From: Heminiphilus faecis
GTDB taxonomy: Bacteria > Bacteroidota > Bacteroidia > Bacteroidales > Muribaculaceae
Assembly (NCBI RefSeq): GCF_008728965.1
Contig: NZ_VSMC01000028.1
Location: forward strand, 1 to 39,251
DNA: 39,251 bases
Direction: 5' to 3'
The position numbers and the translations under genes are program-made. The notes under the pieces are model-generated. The model saw only the letters and a list, made by a program, of their open reading frames with translations. It did not search any database and was not told where the DNA came from. Positions 33,346-39,251 of this stretch are shown in pieces; positions within the stretch are counted from its first letter, which is position 1; each line of letters begins with the position of its first letter.

Positions 33346-33410
33346 GTTTTTCATGGTATTAGATTTAAGGTTAAGAAGATTATTCGTCGTGACGACGGGT
33401 AATTTTTTTT
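33346..33410 (+). ncRNA. Candidate short RNA or orphan 5' leader (about 65 nt)
   Basis: A -7 box at 33332-33339 and a strong intrinsic terminator at 33379-33410 frame a transcript of about 65 nt with no reading frame. The next gene (GNAT) is on the other strand. The unpaired part contains ATGGTATTAGATTTAAGGTT. I have a vague memory of similar leaders in front of Bacteroidales genes but cannot verify it. It could be a small RNA, an attenuator that lost its gene, or a leader remnant. Confidence 0.5.
33379..33410 (+). terminator. Terminator of the short orphan transcript
   Basis: ATTATTCGTCG and CGACGGGTAAT form an 11-bp stem (two G-T pairs) with loop TGA, ending in eight T. Confidence 0.85.
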
Positions 33411-33504
33411 ATACTCGCATTTGTCGTCCCATAAATTAGTCCTATACAACCCCTGTCGTTTATAATGATGTCCAACCTGCCTAATGATGTCATTTTAATA
33501 TTTG

Positions 33505-33960
33505 TTATATGTTTTTCTTGATCAAGTACAACATGTCCTTAAGTAGTATGTCCTCTTCGATTATAGGGTGATCATAATTTTTGGTAAAGAAGCCTTTTAT
33601 CCTATGCGAGTATTTGTAGCCGGCGCTATAATAAAAGTTTAAAGTCGATGGCGTTTCTCCTGTACCAAGTTGAATATTACAGCCTTTATATCGTTGTTCG
33701 ATGAACTTAAGTATTTCATGCCCGATTCCCTTTCGGCGGTAATCGGGCAATACGGCTATGTTCTTGATTTCAATTAAGGTCTCGGATTCTTTAGTCACCA
33801 CACATACGCCTATCGGTTTTCCTGAAATAATACCGACATATAAATCTCCTCTGTCAAGATATTTTTCAATCATACTTTCCTGTTCGTCCCCGATGAGAAG
33901 CAAATCCAAATATCGCCTCTTAGAGTGCATGATCTGTATTATCTGTATCTTAGACGTCAT
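33505..33960 (-). CDS. GNAT family N-acetyltransferase
   Basis: An acetyl-CoA-dependent N-acetyltransferase of about 151 aa. The acetyl-CoA loop is in NIAVLPDYRRKGIGHEILKF (Q/R-x-x-G-x-G/A as RRKGIG), preceded by the beta strand GVCVVTKESETLIEIK. A C-terminal FYYSAGYKYSHRIKGFF is typical of motif B. The acceptor is unknown. A -7 box (TATCTTTG, - strand 33977-33984) places the RNA start near 33971, so the ATG at 33960 (MTSKIQIIQ) or 33966 is right, and the longer frame from 33999 is not. Confidence 0.85.
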   Translation of the reverse strand: MTSKIQIIQIMHSKRRYLDLLLIGDEQESMIEKYLDRGDLYVGIISGKPIGVCVVTKESETLIEIKNIAVLPDYRRKGIGHEILKFIEQRYKGCNIQLGTGETPSTLNFYYSAGYKYSHRIKGFFTKNYDHPIIEEDILLKDMLYLIKKNI

Positions 33961-33976
33961 AACCATAAGCCTTTTG

Positions 33977-33984
33977 CAAAGATA
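33977..33984 (-). promoter_or_regulatory. -7 box of the GNAT gene
   Basis: TATCTTTG on the - strand is an exact match. It leaves only about 10 nt of leader before the chosen ATG. Confidence 0.55.
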
Positions 33985-34383
33985 TTCATTTTCTAACAAT
34001 TATAGAGGTAATGTAAAAAGTTATTTAGCGATATGCAAAGTAGGGGCAGGATTGTAAAAGCCTATCAATGGAAAAGAACGTCAATTACTTCATTGTCAAG
34101 TCGGAAAAATCAGTGTAAATTTACAGTGCAGTATTCCTTTGGGGATATTGTACCCTTACATATTAGCTTAATGCGCCTCTGAATCACCACCTCGGAATGT
34201 TCACGAGCGATCAATACACATTGAGAACGTGTCTTACGGCGCGTGCTTTCTCATAGTGTATTAAGGCTTGTGGTGAGCCAAGAGTCGTATGGCGAAAGTC
34301 TGCGCTTTTGTTTTATCGGCAAATGCGCACAATATTAACATCGAAATTCATTCAATCAATGGAATAAGAAACGAAAACACCAC
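33985..34383. other. Long noncoding stretch, 400 bp
   Basis: I find no gene, RNA fold or clear promoter here. The only regular element is the perfect palindrome TGTAAATTTACA at 34114-34125. The stretch may be decayed coding DNA. Confidence 0.5.
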
Positions 34384-34671
34384 TTGCCGAATTATTACTC
34401 AAAACTGTATCAAGGTAAGCGATATGGAGAGAATAACAGCGAATCGTTCATAGTTCCATCAGCTATCAAAATAATGGTGTGGATTGCTTTAATAGTAGGC
34501 ATACTTGGTCTATTTAGTGAAGTTGAGCATGGTTCATGTAAATTCGGACTTGGCATAATAGCTTCGTCAGTTTTCTTGTTCGGCTTCTTTATGCCATGCG
34601 CGGCTCTCTTTGCGATTCTACTGACCCCGGAGATGGTGGGCCGTGTTGCGCTTGGCTACCTAATAAAATAA
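34384..34671 (+). CDS. Small membrane protein, hypothetical
   Basis: A 95-residue frame with a polar head (MPNYYSKLYQGKRYGENNSE) and two hydrophobic helices (about 28-43 and 53-80, with a Pro-Cys pair between). The only usual start is TTG at 34384; the frame stays open back to 34339 without an ATG, so the 5' end may be lost or mis-set. I do not recognise a family. It lies next to the tRNA-end fragment and its terminator, on the side I take as the old chromosome. Confidence 0.45.
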   Translation: MPNYYSKLYQGKRYGENNSESFIVPSAIKIMVWIALIVGILGLFSEVEHGSCKFGLGIIASSVFLFGFFMPCAALFAILLTPEMVGRVALGYLIK

Positions 34672-34705
34672 AAATAGCTGAAAATCAAATGATTATCAGC
34701 TATTT
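34672..34705 (-). terminator. Terminator behind the tRNA 3'-end fragment
   Basis: AAATAGCTGA and TCAGCTATTT (10 bp) with an inner AATCA/TGATT stem. On the - strand it runs into TTTATTTTATT. It is exactly where a tRNA terminator would stand, and it may also stop the small membrane gene from the other side. Confidence 0.75.
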
Positions 34706-34722
34706 GAGGTGCCCGGAACAGA
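34706..34722 (-). other. Candidate att site: tRNA (probably Leu) 3'-end fragment
   Basis: On the - strand TCTGTTCCGGGCACCTC looks like the 3' end of a tRNA: the end of a T stem, acceptor half TCCGGGC, discriminator A and CC. The T loop and the rest of the tRNA are missing upstream, where element DNA with the integrase gene begins. A terminator follows on the other side. Confidence 0.45.
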
Positions 34723-34870
34723 AGCAACCGAATGAAATGTAATGAAAGAGTATGGAAGTGGGTTCAAGTTTTGGCAAAATTGATAATACGCTAATAAATA
34801 AGGATATACGTTGTAGTTAATGTAAAAACGAGGTGTCGTTTTCATCCATATTAAATCAGTAGAAATCACT

Positions 34871-34902
34871 TTGGAGGACAAAAGGAGGACAAAAATTTGG
34901 AG
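34871..34902 (+). repeat. Direct repeats of TTGGAGGAC upstream of the integrase
   Basis: TTGGAGGAC (34871-34879), AAGGAGGAC (34882-34890) and a partial TTTGGAG (34896-34902). The third copy overlaps the -33 box of the integrase promoter. Inverted copies GTCCTCCAA follow at 34998-35006 and 35020-35028. Confidence 0.8.
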
Positions 34903-34927
34903 CGTAAGACATTTATTATTAACTTTG
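34896..34927 (+). promoter_or_regulatory. Promoter of the integrase gene (distal)
   Basis: TTTG (34896-34899), 20 nt, then TAACTTTG (34920-34927) is a full consensus match. The leader is about 95 nt and contains a hairpin and two repeat copies. Confidence 0.7.
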
Positions 34928-34967
34928 TAATAGAAAACTAACGAGTGAATGTAAAACAACAGTCAAC

Positions 34968-34995
34968 TTTCAGCACGGTCTTCGGCTGAAATTTT
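34968..34995 (+). terminator. Possible attenuator in the integrase leader
   Basis: TTTCAGC and GCTGAAA form a 7-bp stem around 10 nt, followed by TTTTC. It lies inside the leader, 33 nt before the start codon. Confidence 0.45.
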
Positions 34996-34997
34996 CT

Positions 34998-35028
34998 GTC
35001 CTCCAACACATAAATTTGCGTCCTCCAA
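34998..35028 (+). repeat. GTCCTCCAA repeats around the integrase start
   Basis: Two copies (34998-35006 and 35020-35028), the reverse complement of the upstream TTGGAGGAC sites. Between and into the second lies another -7 box, TAAATTTG (35011-35018), 9 nt before the ATG. Confidence 0.75.
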
Positions 35029-36392
35029 TGGCAAGTATCAAGCGTTATCTATCATCTAAAGTAGAAGGAAACGGACGTTCCGAAATCCTTTTACGATTGA
35101 GCCTGTCCAAGAATGACAAGTATAGGCTTAAGAGTGGCATATACATCAACCCCGATCGTTTCAACGATGGAGTGATTACTAAGCCTCGTGCCAACCAGCA
35201 AGAAATTGCAGATCTTAAAGATCTCGAACGAAAACTCAGAGATCTGGAGGACTTGATTTATGAGTTGTGCGAGAAACATCCAATCGGAGATTTGACCAAA
35301 GAGTTCTTTGAGAAGGAGATTTTCCGCTTTCACAACCCTAAGAAAGAGCGTAAGCCGAAAGAGGTGGAGCAAAAGCTGAAAAAGAAATTTACTGAGCTTG
35401 TGGAAGAGTTCCCTGACAAGAGAGGGCTCTCTGAGTGGCGCCGTCGTAGATATGGCGTTCTCAGCCGTAGCCTACACCGCTTTGAGCTTTATCGTAAAGT
35501 GAAACGTCGTGCGCCCTTTACTCTCGACTTCGATATGTTCAATACGGAAGTGCTGGAGCAATACGAGGAATTTTTACGCAATGAGCCGGAGATATTCGAC
35601 AAATATCCTAAAATCTTTGAGCAGTACCCGGCTGAAACAAGGAAGAACCATAAGTCTCGTAGACCATCTGACAAAGGTGATAATACTATCATCGGTATTT
35701 TTGCCTGCCTTAGAACATTCTTCCGTGCTGCCATAGAGGAAGGTCTTACTACCAGCAATCCTTTCGATAAGTATCACGGCAAGACAACAGAAAAGTATGG
35801 CACTCCCATTTATATCACTATCGAGGAACGTGATATAATCGCAGACTTTGACCTTTCAACAAACAAGCCTCTTGAAGTCCAGCGAGACATATTCATATTC
35901 CAGTGCTGTATTGGATGCCGAGTTTCAGATTTAATGCGTCTCACGCCGAGCAATGTAATCAACGGCTATGTAGAGTATATCGCCAGCAAGACGATGAATG
36001 ACAGGTCTGACGTCATAAGGGTGCCCCTTACCCAGCGCGCAAAAGATATTCTTGAAAAGTACAAGGACGCGGAGAAGGACGGCAAGATACTCCCGTTCAT
36101 AAGCTCACAGAAGTATAATATAGCCATCAAGCGCATCTTCAAGGAATGTGGCATTACAAGAATGGTGACAGTGCTTAACCCGACCACTGGCAAGGAAGAG
36201 CAGCGTCCAATAGATGAAATAGCCAGCAGTCACCTTGCGAGACGTACATTCGTCGGCAATCTCTACAAGAAAGTCAAGGATCCAAATCTTGTAGGAGCAT
36301 TAAGCGGACATAAAGAAGGTAGCCGTGCCTTTGCCCGATACCGAGAGATTGACGATGACTTGAAGAAAGAGATGATCGGCTTCATTGAGTGA
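35028..36392 (+). CDS. Tyrosine recombinase (integrase), SAM_5 type
   Basis: Site-specific recombinase of 454 aa that would integrate and excise the element. It has an N-terminal arm-binding domain (MASIKRYLSSKVEGNGRSEI, about 1-90), a SAM-like core-binding domain (about 115-250) and the catalytic domain. Catalytic residues seen are R298 (GCRVSDLMRL), H402 and R405 (SHLARR), H428 (LSGHKEG) and the nucleophile Y438 (FARYREI); all are present, so it is probably active. The ATG at 35028 is chosen because an upstream TTG at 35016 lies inside a -7 box. The gene starts about 300 nt from the tRNA-end fragment and points away from it, the usual layout of an int gene at its att site. A strong terminator follows. 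Confidence 0.92.
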   Translation: MASIKRYLSSKVEGNGRSEILLRLSLSKNDKYRLKSGIYINPDRFNDGVITKPRANQQEIADLKDLERKLRDLEDLIYELCEKHPIGDLTKEFFEKEIFRFHNPKKERKPKEVEQKLKKKFTELVEEFPDKRGLSEWRRRRYGVLSRSLHRFELYRKVKRRAPFTLDFDMFNTEVLEQYEEFLRNEPEIFDKYPKIFEQYPAETRKNHKSRRPSDKGDNTIIGIFACLRTFFRAAIEEGLTTSNPFDKYHGKTTEKYGTPIYITIEERDIIADFDLSTNKPLEVQRDIFIFQCCIGCRVSDLMRLTPSNVINGYVEYIASKTMNDRSDVIRVPLTQRAKDILEKYKDAEKDGKILPFISSQKYNIAIKRIFKECGITRMVTVLNPTTGKEEQRPIDEIASSHLARRTFVGNLYKKVKDPNLVGALSGHKEGSRAFARYREIDDDLKKEMIGFIE

Positions 36393-36424
36393 GCCGGGAA
36401 ACATTAGAACGTCACACAAATATA

Positions 36425-36464
36425 ACCGCCATTCACTATTTTGAGTGTATGGCGGTATTTTTTT
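36425..36464 (+). terminator. Terminator after the integrase
   Basis: ACCGCCAT and ATGGCGGT arms, with inner CACT/AGTG, then a run of T. It separates int from the XRE-ImmA/PIN cassette. Confidence 0.88.
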
Positions 36465-36505
36465 CACCCTCAATTTTATCTGATAATCCACAATAACCCT
36501 ACTGC

Positions 36506-36566
36506 GTCAACTTTTTACCCCCGATTATGGTTGACATACAAGATATTTTTATTAACTTTGTCAACC
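36506..36566. promoter_or_regulatory. Promoter and operator of the XRE-ImmA/PIN cassette
   Basis: TTG (36531-36533), 19 nt, then TAACTTTG (36553-36560) is the promoter. GGTTGAC (36529-36535) covers the -33 box and its reverse complement GTCAACC (36560-36566) begins at the last base of the -7 box, about three helical turns apart. A third half-site GTCAAC is at 36506-36511. This is the layout of an operator used by the HTH protein encoded next. Confidence 0.65.
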
Positions 36567-36579
36567 AAATAGAATAGAT

Positions 36580-37638
36580 ATGAACAATCAAGCTACCGAC
36601 ATATTTTCACGCCGTCTAAGACAAGCCAGATTGATGAGAGGTATTTCACTGGAGAAACTTGCTCAATCCCTGGCTGCACCTGTCAGCAAACAGGCAATCA
36701 ACAAGTATGAGAAGGGACAGATGAAGCCAGATAGCAGTGTCTTGATAGCCCTTGCCAACGCATTGGATATGAAGATAGACTATTTCTTCCGTCCCTTTAC
36801 CGTAGAAGTCGACAAGGTGGAGTTCCGCAAGAAATCAGGATTTACTGAGAAAATGGCAAATGCTGTGAAAGAGCGTGTCCGTGAGGAACTGGAGCGTTAT
36901 CTTGAAATCGAGCAGATTGCCGGTTCACAGGTACGTTTCACCCTGCCACGTAAGGAGGTGCGGACTCTGGAAGAGGCAAAGGTATTTGCCAGAGATATCC
37001 GCCAGATTTTAGCCCTTGGCAATGACGGCATATCCAACGTGATAGAGGTTCTTGAAGACAATGGAATAAAAGTTATAGAGCTTGCAGAAAATGAAGGCTT
37101 TGATGGATTGAGCGGTTTTGCAAATGAAGAGATACCGCTCATAGTTGTAAACGGCAACTTCCCTACTGAGCGTAAGAGGTTCACCGCCCTTCATGAGTTG
37201 GGGCATCTTCTTCTCGATATTCCGGCAAATGTATCGCCTAAAGAAATTGAGAGTCTGTGCAATGCTTTTGCAAGTGAAATGTTACTCCCTGCAGTCGTGC
37301 TTAAATCTAAATTAGGGAATGCCCGACATGATATTTCGCTGTCAGAGTTGACCGACATTCAACGTCAGTTCGGAATTTCTGTTGATGATATTATGGCTTC
37401 CTTACAGGAATTAGGGGTAATATCTGATAATCGCTATACTGTTTTTCAGAAGAAGAAGAACACTATGGCAGACTTCCGGGCATTGGTAGAGAAATCACGT
37501 GTTGAGCTGGAAAAGTCAGGACGGTTTGCAAGAATGGTATATCGAGCATTGGCAGATGAAATAATCACTTTATCAAAAGCTGCCGTTCTGCTAAACACCA
37601 CTGTAGACAACATAAAGACCAATCTTCAGTTAGTGTAA
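36580..37638 (+). CDS. XRE regulator fused to ImmA/IrrE metallopeptidase
   Basis: A 352-aa fusion. Residues about 10-65 are an XRE-type HTH (LRQARLMRGISLEKLAQSLA, with SKQAINKYEKGQ as recognition helix). The middle and C-terminal part is a COG2856 zinc peptidase with HELGH (H205, E206, H209) and the third ligand E233 in NAFASEML. Such proteins act as repressors or antitoxins that can cleave a partner, as in ICEBs1 ImmA with its repressor. It is the first gene of a cassette: the PIN nuclease gene starts 4 nt later. It probably binds the GTCAAC sites in its own promoter. Whether the peptidase destroys its own HTH, the PIN protein or another repressor is open. Confidence 0.9.
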   Translation: MNNQATDIFSRRLRQARLMRGISLEKLAQSLAAPVSKQAINKYEKGQMKPDSSVLIALANALDMKIDYFFRPFTVEVDKVEFRKKSGFTEKMANAVKERVREELERYLEIEQIAGSQVRFTLPRKEVRTLEEAKVFARDIRQILALGNDGISNVIEVLEDNGIKVIELAENEGFDGLSGFANEEIPLIVVNGNFPTERKRFTALHELGHLLLDIPANVSPKEIESLCNAFASEMLLPAVVLKSKLGNARHDISLSELTDIQRQFGISVDDIMASLQELGVISDNRYTVFQKKKNTMADFRALVEKSRVELEKSGRFARMVYRALADEIITLSKAAVLLNTTVDNIKTNLQLV

Positions 37639-37642
37639 GTCA

Positions 37643-38161
37643 ATGGAGATAATAGTCAACGACACAAATATCTTCATTGATTTGCATTCGATAGGATTGC
37701 TGCGTGCATTGTGTGACTTACCATACGATGTGCGTACCGTTGATTTTGTGGTAAATGAAATCAAGGACCCGACTCAGCTTGAATATTTGACGGCATTAGT
37801 TACGGAAGGGAAAATCAAGGTTGAGACCTTTAATATTGAGGAATTGGCTGAGATTATAGCGGAGCATTCAATAGTGCCCGGCAATCTATCAATTCCCGAT
37901 TGTTCTGTTTGTTACTATGCGAGAAAGCACTCCGCGACACTTTTAACCGGAGACAGACAACTGCGCAAATATGCAGAAAACAACAATGTAGCCGTAAGAG
38001 GTGTTCTTTTCATATTTGATGAACTGGTAGCACGGAATATCATAGAAGCCGGGATTGCGGCTCAAAAGCTCAGGGAACTTACTAATATAAACGTCCGTTT
38101 GCCTAAGTCTGAGATTGAGAAACGCATTAAAAAATGGTCAAATACCAAATCTCAGGAGTAA
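37643..38161 (+). CDS. PIN domain ribonuclease, probable toxin
   Basis: A 172-aa PIN fold protein, close to the DUF3368-like type. The four acidic residues of the metal site are all present: D7 (VNDTNIF), E39 (VVNEI), D86 (SIPDCSV) and D104 (LLTGDRQLRKYA). PIN proteins of this size are usually RNases in toxin-antitoxin pairs. Here the partner would be the XRE-ImmA protein, whose gene ends 4 nt before, which is the order antitoxin then toxin. The C-terminal helix (LPKSEIEKRIKKW) could be the interaction surface. A role in cellular RNA processing is the alternative. Confidence 0.88.
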   Translation: MEIIVNDTNIFIDLHSIGLLRALCDLPYDVRTVDFVVNEIKDPTQLEYLTALVTEGKIKVETFNIEELAEIIAEHSIVPGNLSIPDCSVCYYARKHSATLLTGDRQLRKYAENNNVAVRGVLFIFDELVARNIIEAGIAAQKLRELTNINVRLPKSEIEKRIKKWSNTKSQE

Positions 38162-38212
38162 AATTTGCGATTACGATTGTTTCTAAATAAGAAATGAGCA
38201 TCGCATCATGAT

Positions 38213-38956
38213 ATGGATCTAATAGAAATAAATCATACGATAGGCTGCCTGTCAGCCGAGCTGTCACTCTACGAATGTAGCATGAGTGATGTATCTCTTA
38301 CAACCCTTAGGAAGTTATCCTCATTCTTAAAAGAAAGTCATTTGGATTTTGACCGAGGCGCCAGAGCAGCGGTTAAGGACAAGGCTATAGAGTTCTTTAT
38401 GGAAGAATTGTATGCCTCCCTGACTGATTTTTCAAACTGGTACGTCGAGAATAAAGATGAGTCCTGCGAAGAAGACATATGCGATGAAATCAAAACTATC
38501 TTTGAGCAGATAGAATTGATGTGGCGTCCGCTCATTGAAGAGTTGTTCCCAAAATTTGTCGACCCGAACCGCGAAAAAGAAGAGATTGATGACAATGATC
38601 CTGAAGGATATAATAAGATTTATGGTAGACCGGGAGAAAAGTATAGGAGTATCAGATATGACATTACAGAAAATCCACAATACCCACATTTGACAAAAGA
38701 TGAAATCTTCAGACGACTCAAAAGCATCGTCAGTCGATTTCCTGCCGAGGGTGCGGATATATCACGATTACTCAGTCTTGCCTTCAAATATGAGCTGCTC
38801 AGTAGAATCCCATATAGAAAATCTGTCATTCGTGAACTTGAAATGACAAGTTCAGAGCAAAGCCTCACAGAATTTATATCAAATAAAGATGATGAAATTT
38901 CATATAGCAAAAGATTAGAGGCTATGAAAGAAGAATTACTGAGAAAACAACCATAA
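38213..38956 (+). CDS. Unrecognised acidic helical protein, third gene of the cassette
   Basis: A 247-aa protein I cannot assign. It is rich in Asp and Glu and mostly helical by eye, with no signal peptide, membrane helix, HTH, nuclease or zinc motif. A short ordered-looking centre reads DPEGYNKIYGRPGEKYRSIR. Its gene starts 51 nt after the PIN gene on the same strand, with no terminator or clear -7 box between, so it is probably in the same transcript. It could be a third toxin-antitoxin component, for example a substrate of the ImmA peptidase, or simply cargo. A hairpin (39035-39056) follows. Confidence 0.7.
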   Translation: MDLIEINHTIGCLSAELSLYECSMSDVSLTTLRKLSSFLKESHLDFDRGARAAVKDKAIEFFMEELYASLTDFSNWYVENKDESCEEDICDEIKTIFEQIELMWRPLIEELFPKFVDPNREKEEIDDNDPEGYNKIYGRPGEKYRSIRYDITENPQYPHLTKDEIFRRLKSIVSRFPAEGADISRLLSLAFKYELLSRIPYRKSVIRELEMTSSEQSLTEFISNKDDEISYSKRLEAMKEELLRKQP

Positions 38957-38999
38957 TCTTTCACAGCAAACTATAAAAATGCACTGAAAATGCTTTACT

Positions 39000-39015
39000 T
39001 GCTTTAATTAAAGCA
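39000..39015. repeat. 16-bp perfect palindrome
   Basis: TGCTTTAATTAAAGCA, in the gap after the acidic-protein gene. It may be a binding site or a weak hairpin. Confidence 0.5.
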
Positions 39016-39034
39016 TCAAGTGATAAAGATAAAG

Positions 39035-39056
39035 GGACTCTGTACGTACAGGGTCC
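39035..39056 (+). terminator. Hairpin after the cassette
   Basis: GGACTCTGTAC directly followed by GTACAGGGTCC, a 22-bp palindrome with one G-T pair, then TAATTTTG. It may end the cassette transcript. The TAATTTTG (39057-39064) is also an exact -7 box for the next small frame. Confidence 0.55.
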
Positions 39057-39090
39057 TAATTTTGTGCCGTAATTCAAAAATGAAGTAATT

Positions 39091-39216
39091 ATGGCAGCAG
39101 AAATAATGAGTTCAATACTCGGTGTGGAAAAGCCACTCTACTTTGACCCTTTTGGCCAAACAGAATTTACCCACCTTGGCCATAATATGATTGACCCTTT
39201 AAAGTCCTGGTGTTAG
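39091..39216 (+). pseudogene. Small ORF apparently cut by an insertion sequence end
   Basis: A 41-residue frame starting MAAEIMSSILGVEKPLYFDP. A -7 box (39057-39064) stands 26 nt upstream, so the first 17 or so codons look like the true start of a gene. From about codon 18 (39142 on) the DNA consists of TTGACCCTTT-type repeats and the frame soon stops. I take it as the 5' end of a gene interrupted by an insertion sequence; the original product is unknown. Confidence 0.4.
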
Positions 39217-39251
39217 GGGTCAATTTTATTTTACCCTTTTAATTCTCTATT
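39142..39251. mobile_element. Possible terminus of an IS21-family element
   Basis: Repeated units TTTGACCCTTTTGGCCAAA (39142-39160), TTTACCCACCTTGGCCA (39166-39182) and TTGACCCTTT (39191-39200), then an inverted GGGGTCAA and TTTTACCCTTTT. Multiple short terminal repeats of the TGACCCTTT kind are what I remember of IS21-family ends in Bacteroides. No transposase is visible before the window stops. Confidence 0.4.

Noticed and set aside
34696-34959. - strand frame of 87 codons across the att fragment and integrase leader
   Set aside because: It crosses the tRNA-end fragment and the promoter repeats and has no coding character.
35016-35027. TTG start for the integrase
   Set aside because: It lies inside the second -7 box; the ATG at 35028 gives the usual MASIKRYLS start.
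1-39251. CRISPR array, rRNA operon or replication origin
   Set aside because: No regularly spaced repeats and no rRNA sequence. gyrB is present, but there is no dnaA, no DnaA-box cluster and no other origin gene nearby.

Overview
The window looks like chromosomal DNA of a Bacteroidales bacterium, possibly Muribaculaceae-like (the family is a guess). The protein set is typical of the order, with a 29-residue AURKAIP1/COX24-type protein beside HU and RNase G, DUF4250, DUF349 and an SAM_5-type integrase. Almost every intergenic region carries the Bacteroidetes sigma-A promoter pattern: a TAnnTTTG -7 box, often with TTTG or TTG 19-22 nt upstream.

Left part (1-13.7 kb), mostly + strand. After a tRNA-Pro(GGG) gene on the - strand come gyrB and rnr, a two-microprotein locus, folB, and DUF4250 convergent with folB. 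Next are metG, ansA, HU, the COX24-like protein, rng, and a membrane-anchored TPR/HTH regulator.

Middle part (13.7-33 kb), all - strand. A glycogen cluster (GH133 debranching enzyme, GT4 synthase, GH57 protein) runs into a ferritin gene. Then come a YegS-like lipid kinase and a tripartite RND efflux operon that ends in a divergent lpxA. Upstream of the efflux operon lie a Crp/Fnr regulator, recQ, a WcaJ-type sugar transferase and a DUF349 protein. A 24-bp palindrome with CRP-site geometry sits between the regulator and the efflux operon, so I infer that this regulator controls it.

Right part (33-39.25 kb) is accessory. It holds an apparently orphan short transcript (promoter plus terminator, no gene after it), a GNAT acetyltransferase and a small membrane protein. 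At 34706-34722 there is a tRNA 3'-end fragment, probably tRNA-Leu, followed on the - strand by its terminator. An integrase gene starts 300 bp inside this point, which reads as one end of an integrative element. Behind the integrase is a self-contained cassette: an XRE-ImmA/IrrE metallopeptidase fusion, a PIN nuclease and an unrecognised acidic protein. Its promoter overlaps repeated GTCAAC half-sites. The window ends in repeats resembling an IS21-family terminus that cuts off a small ORF.

The strongest candidates for something little described are the XRE-ImmA/PIN/unknown cassette with its operator, the repeat-rich integrase leader, the orphan short RNA, the Crp-operator/efflux/lpxA unit, and the GH57 protein that lacks its catalytic Asp and carries a histone-H1-like tail. 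All homology calls were made by eye; no search was run.
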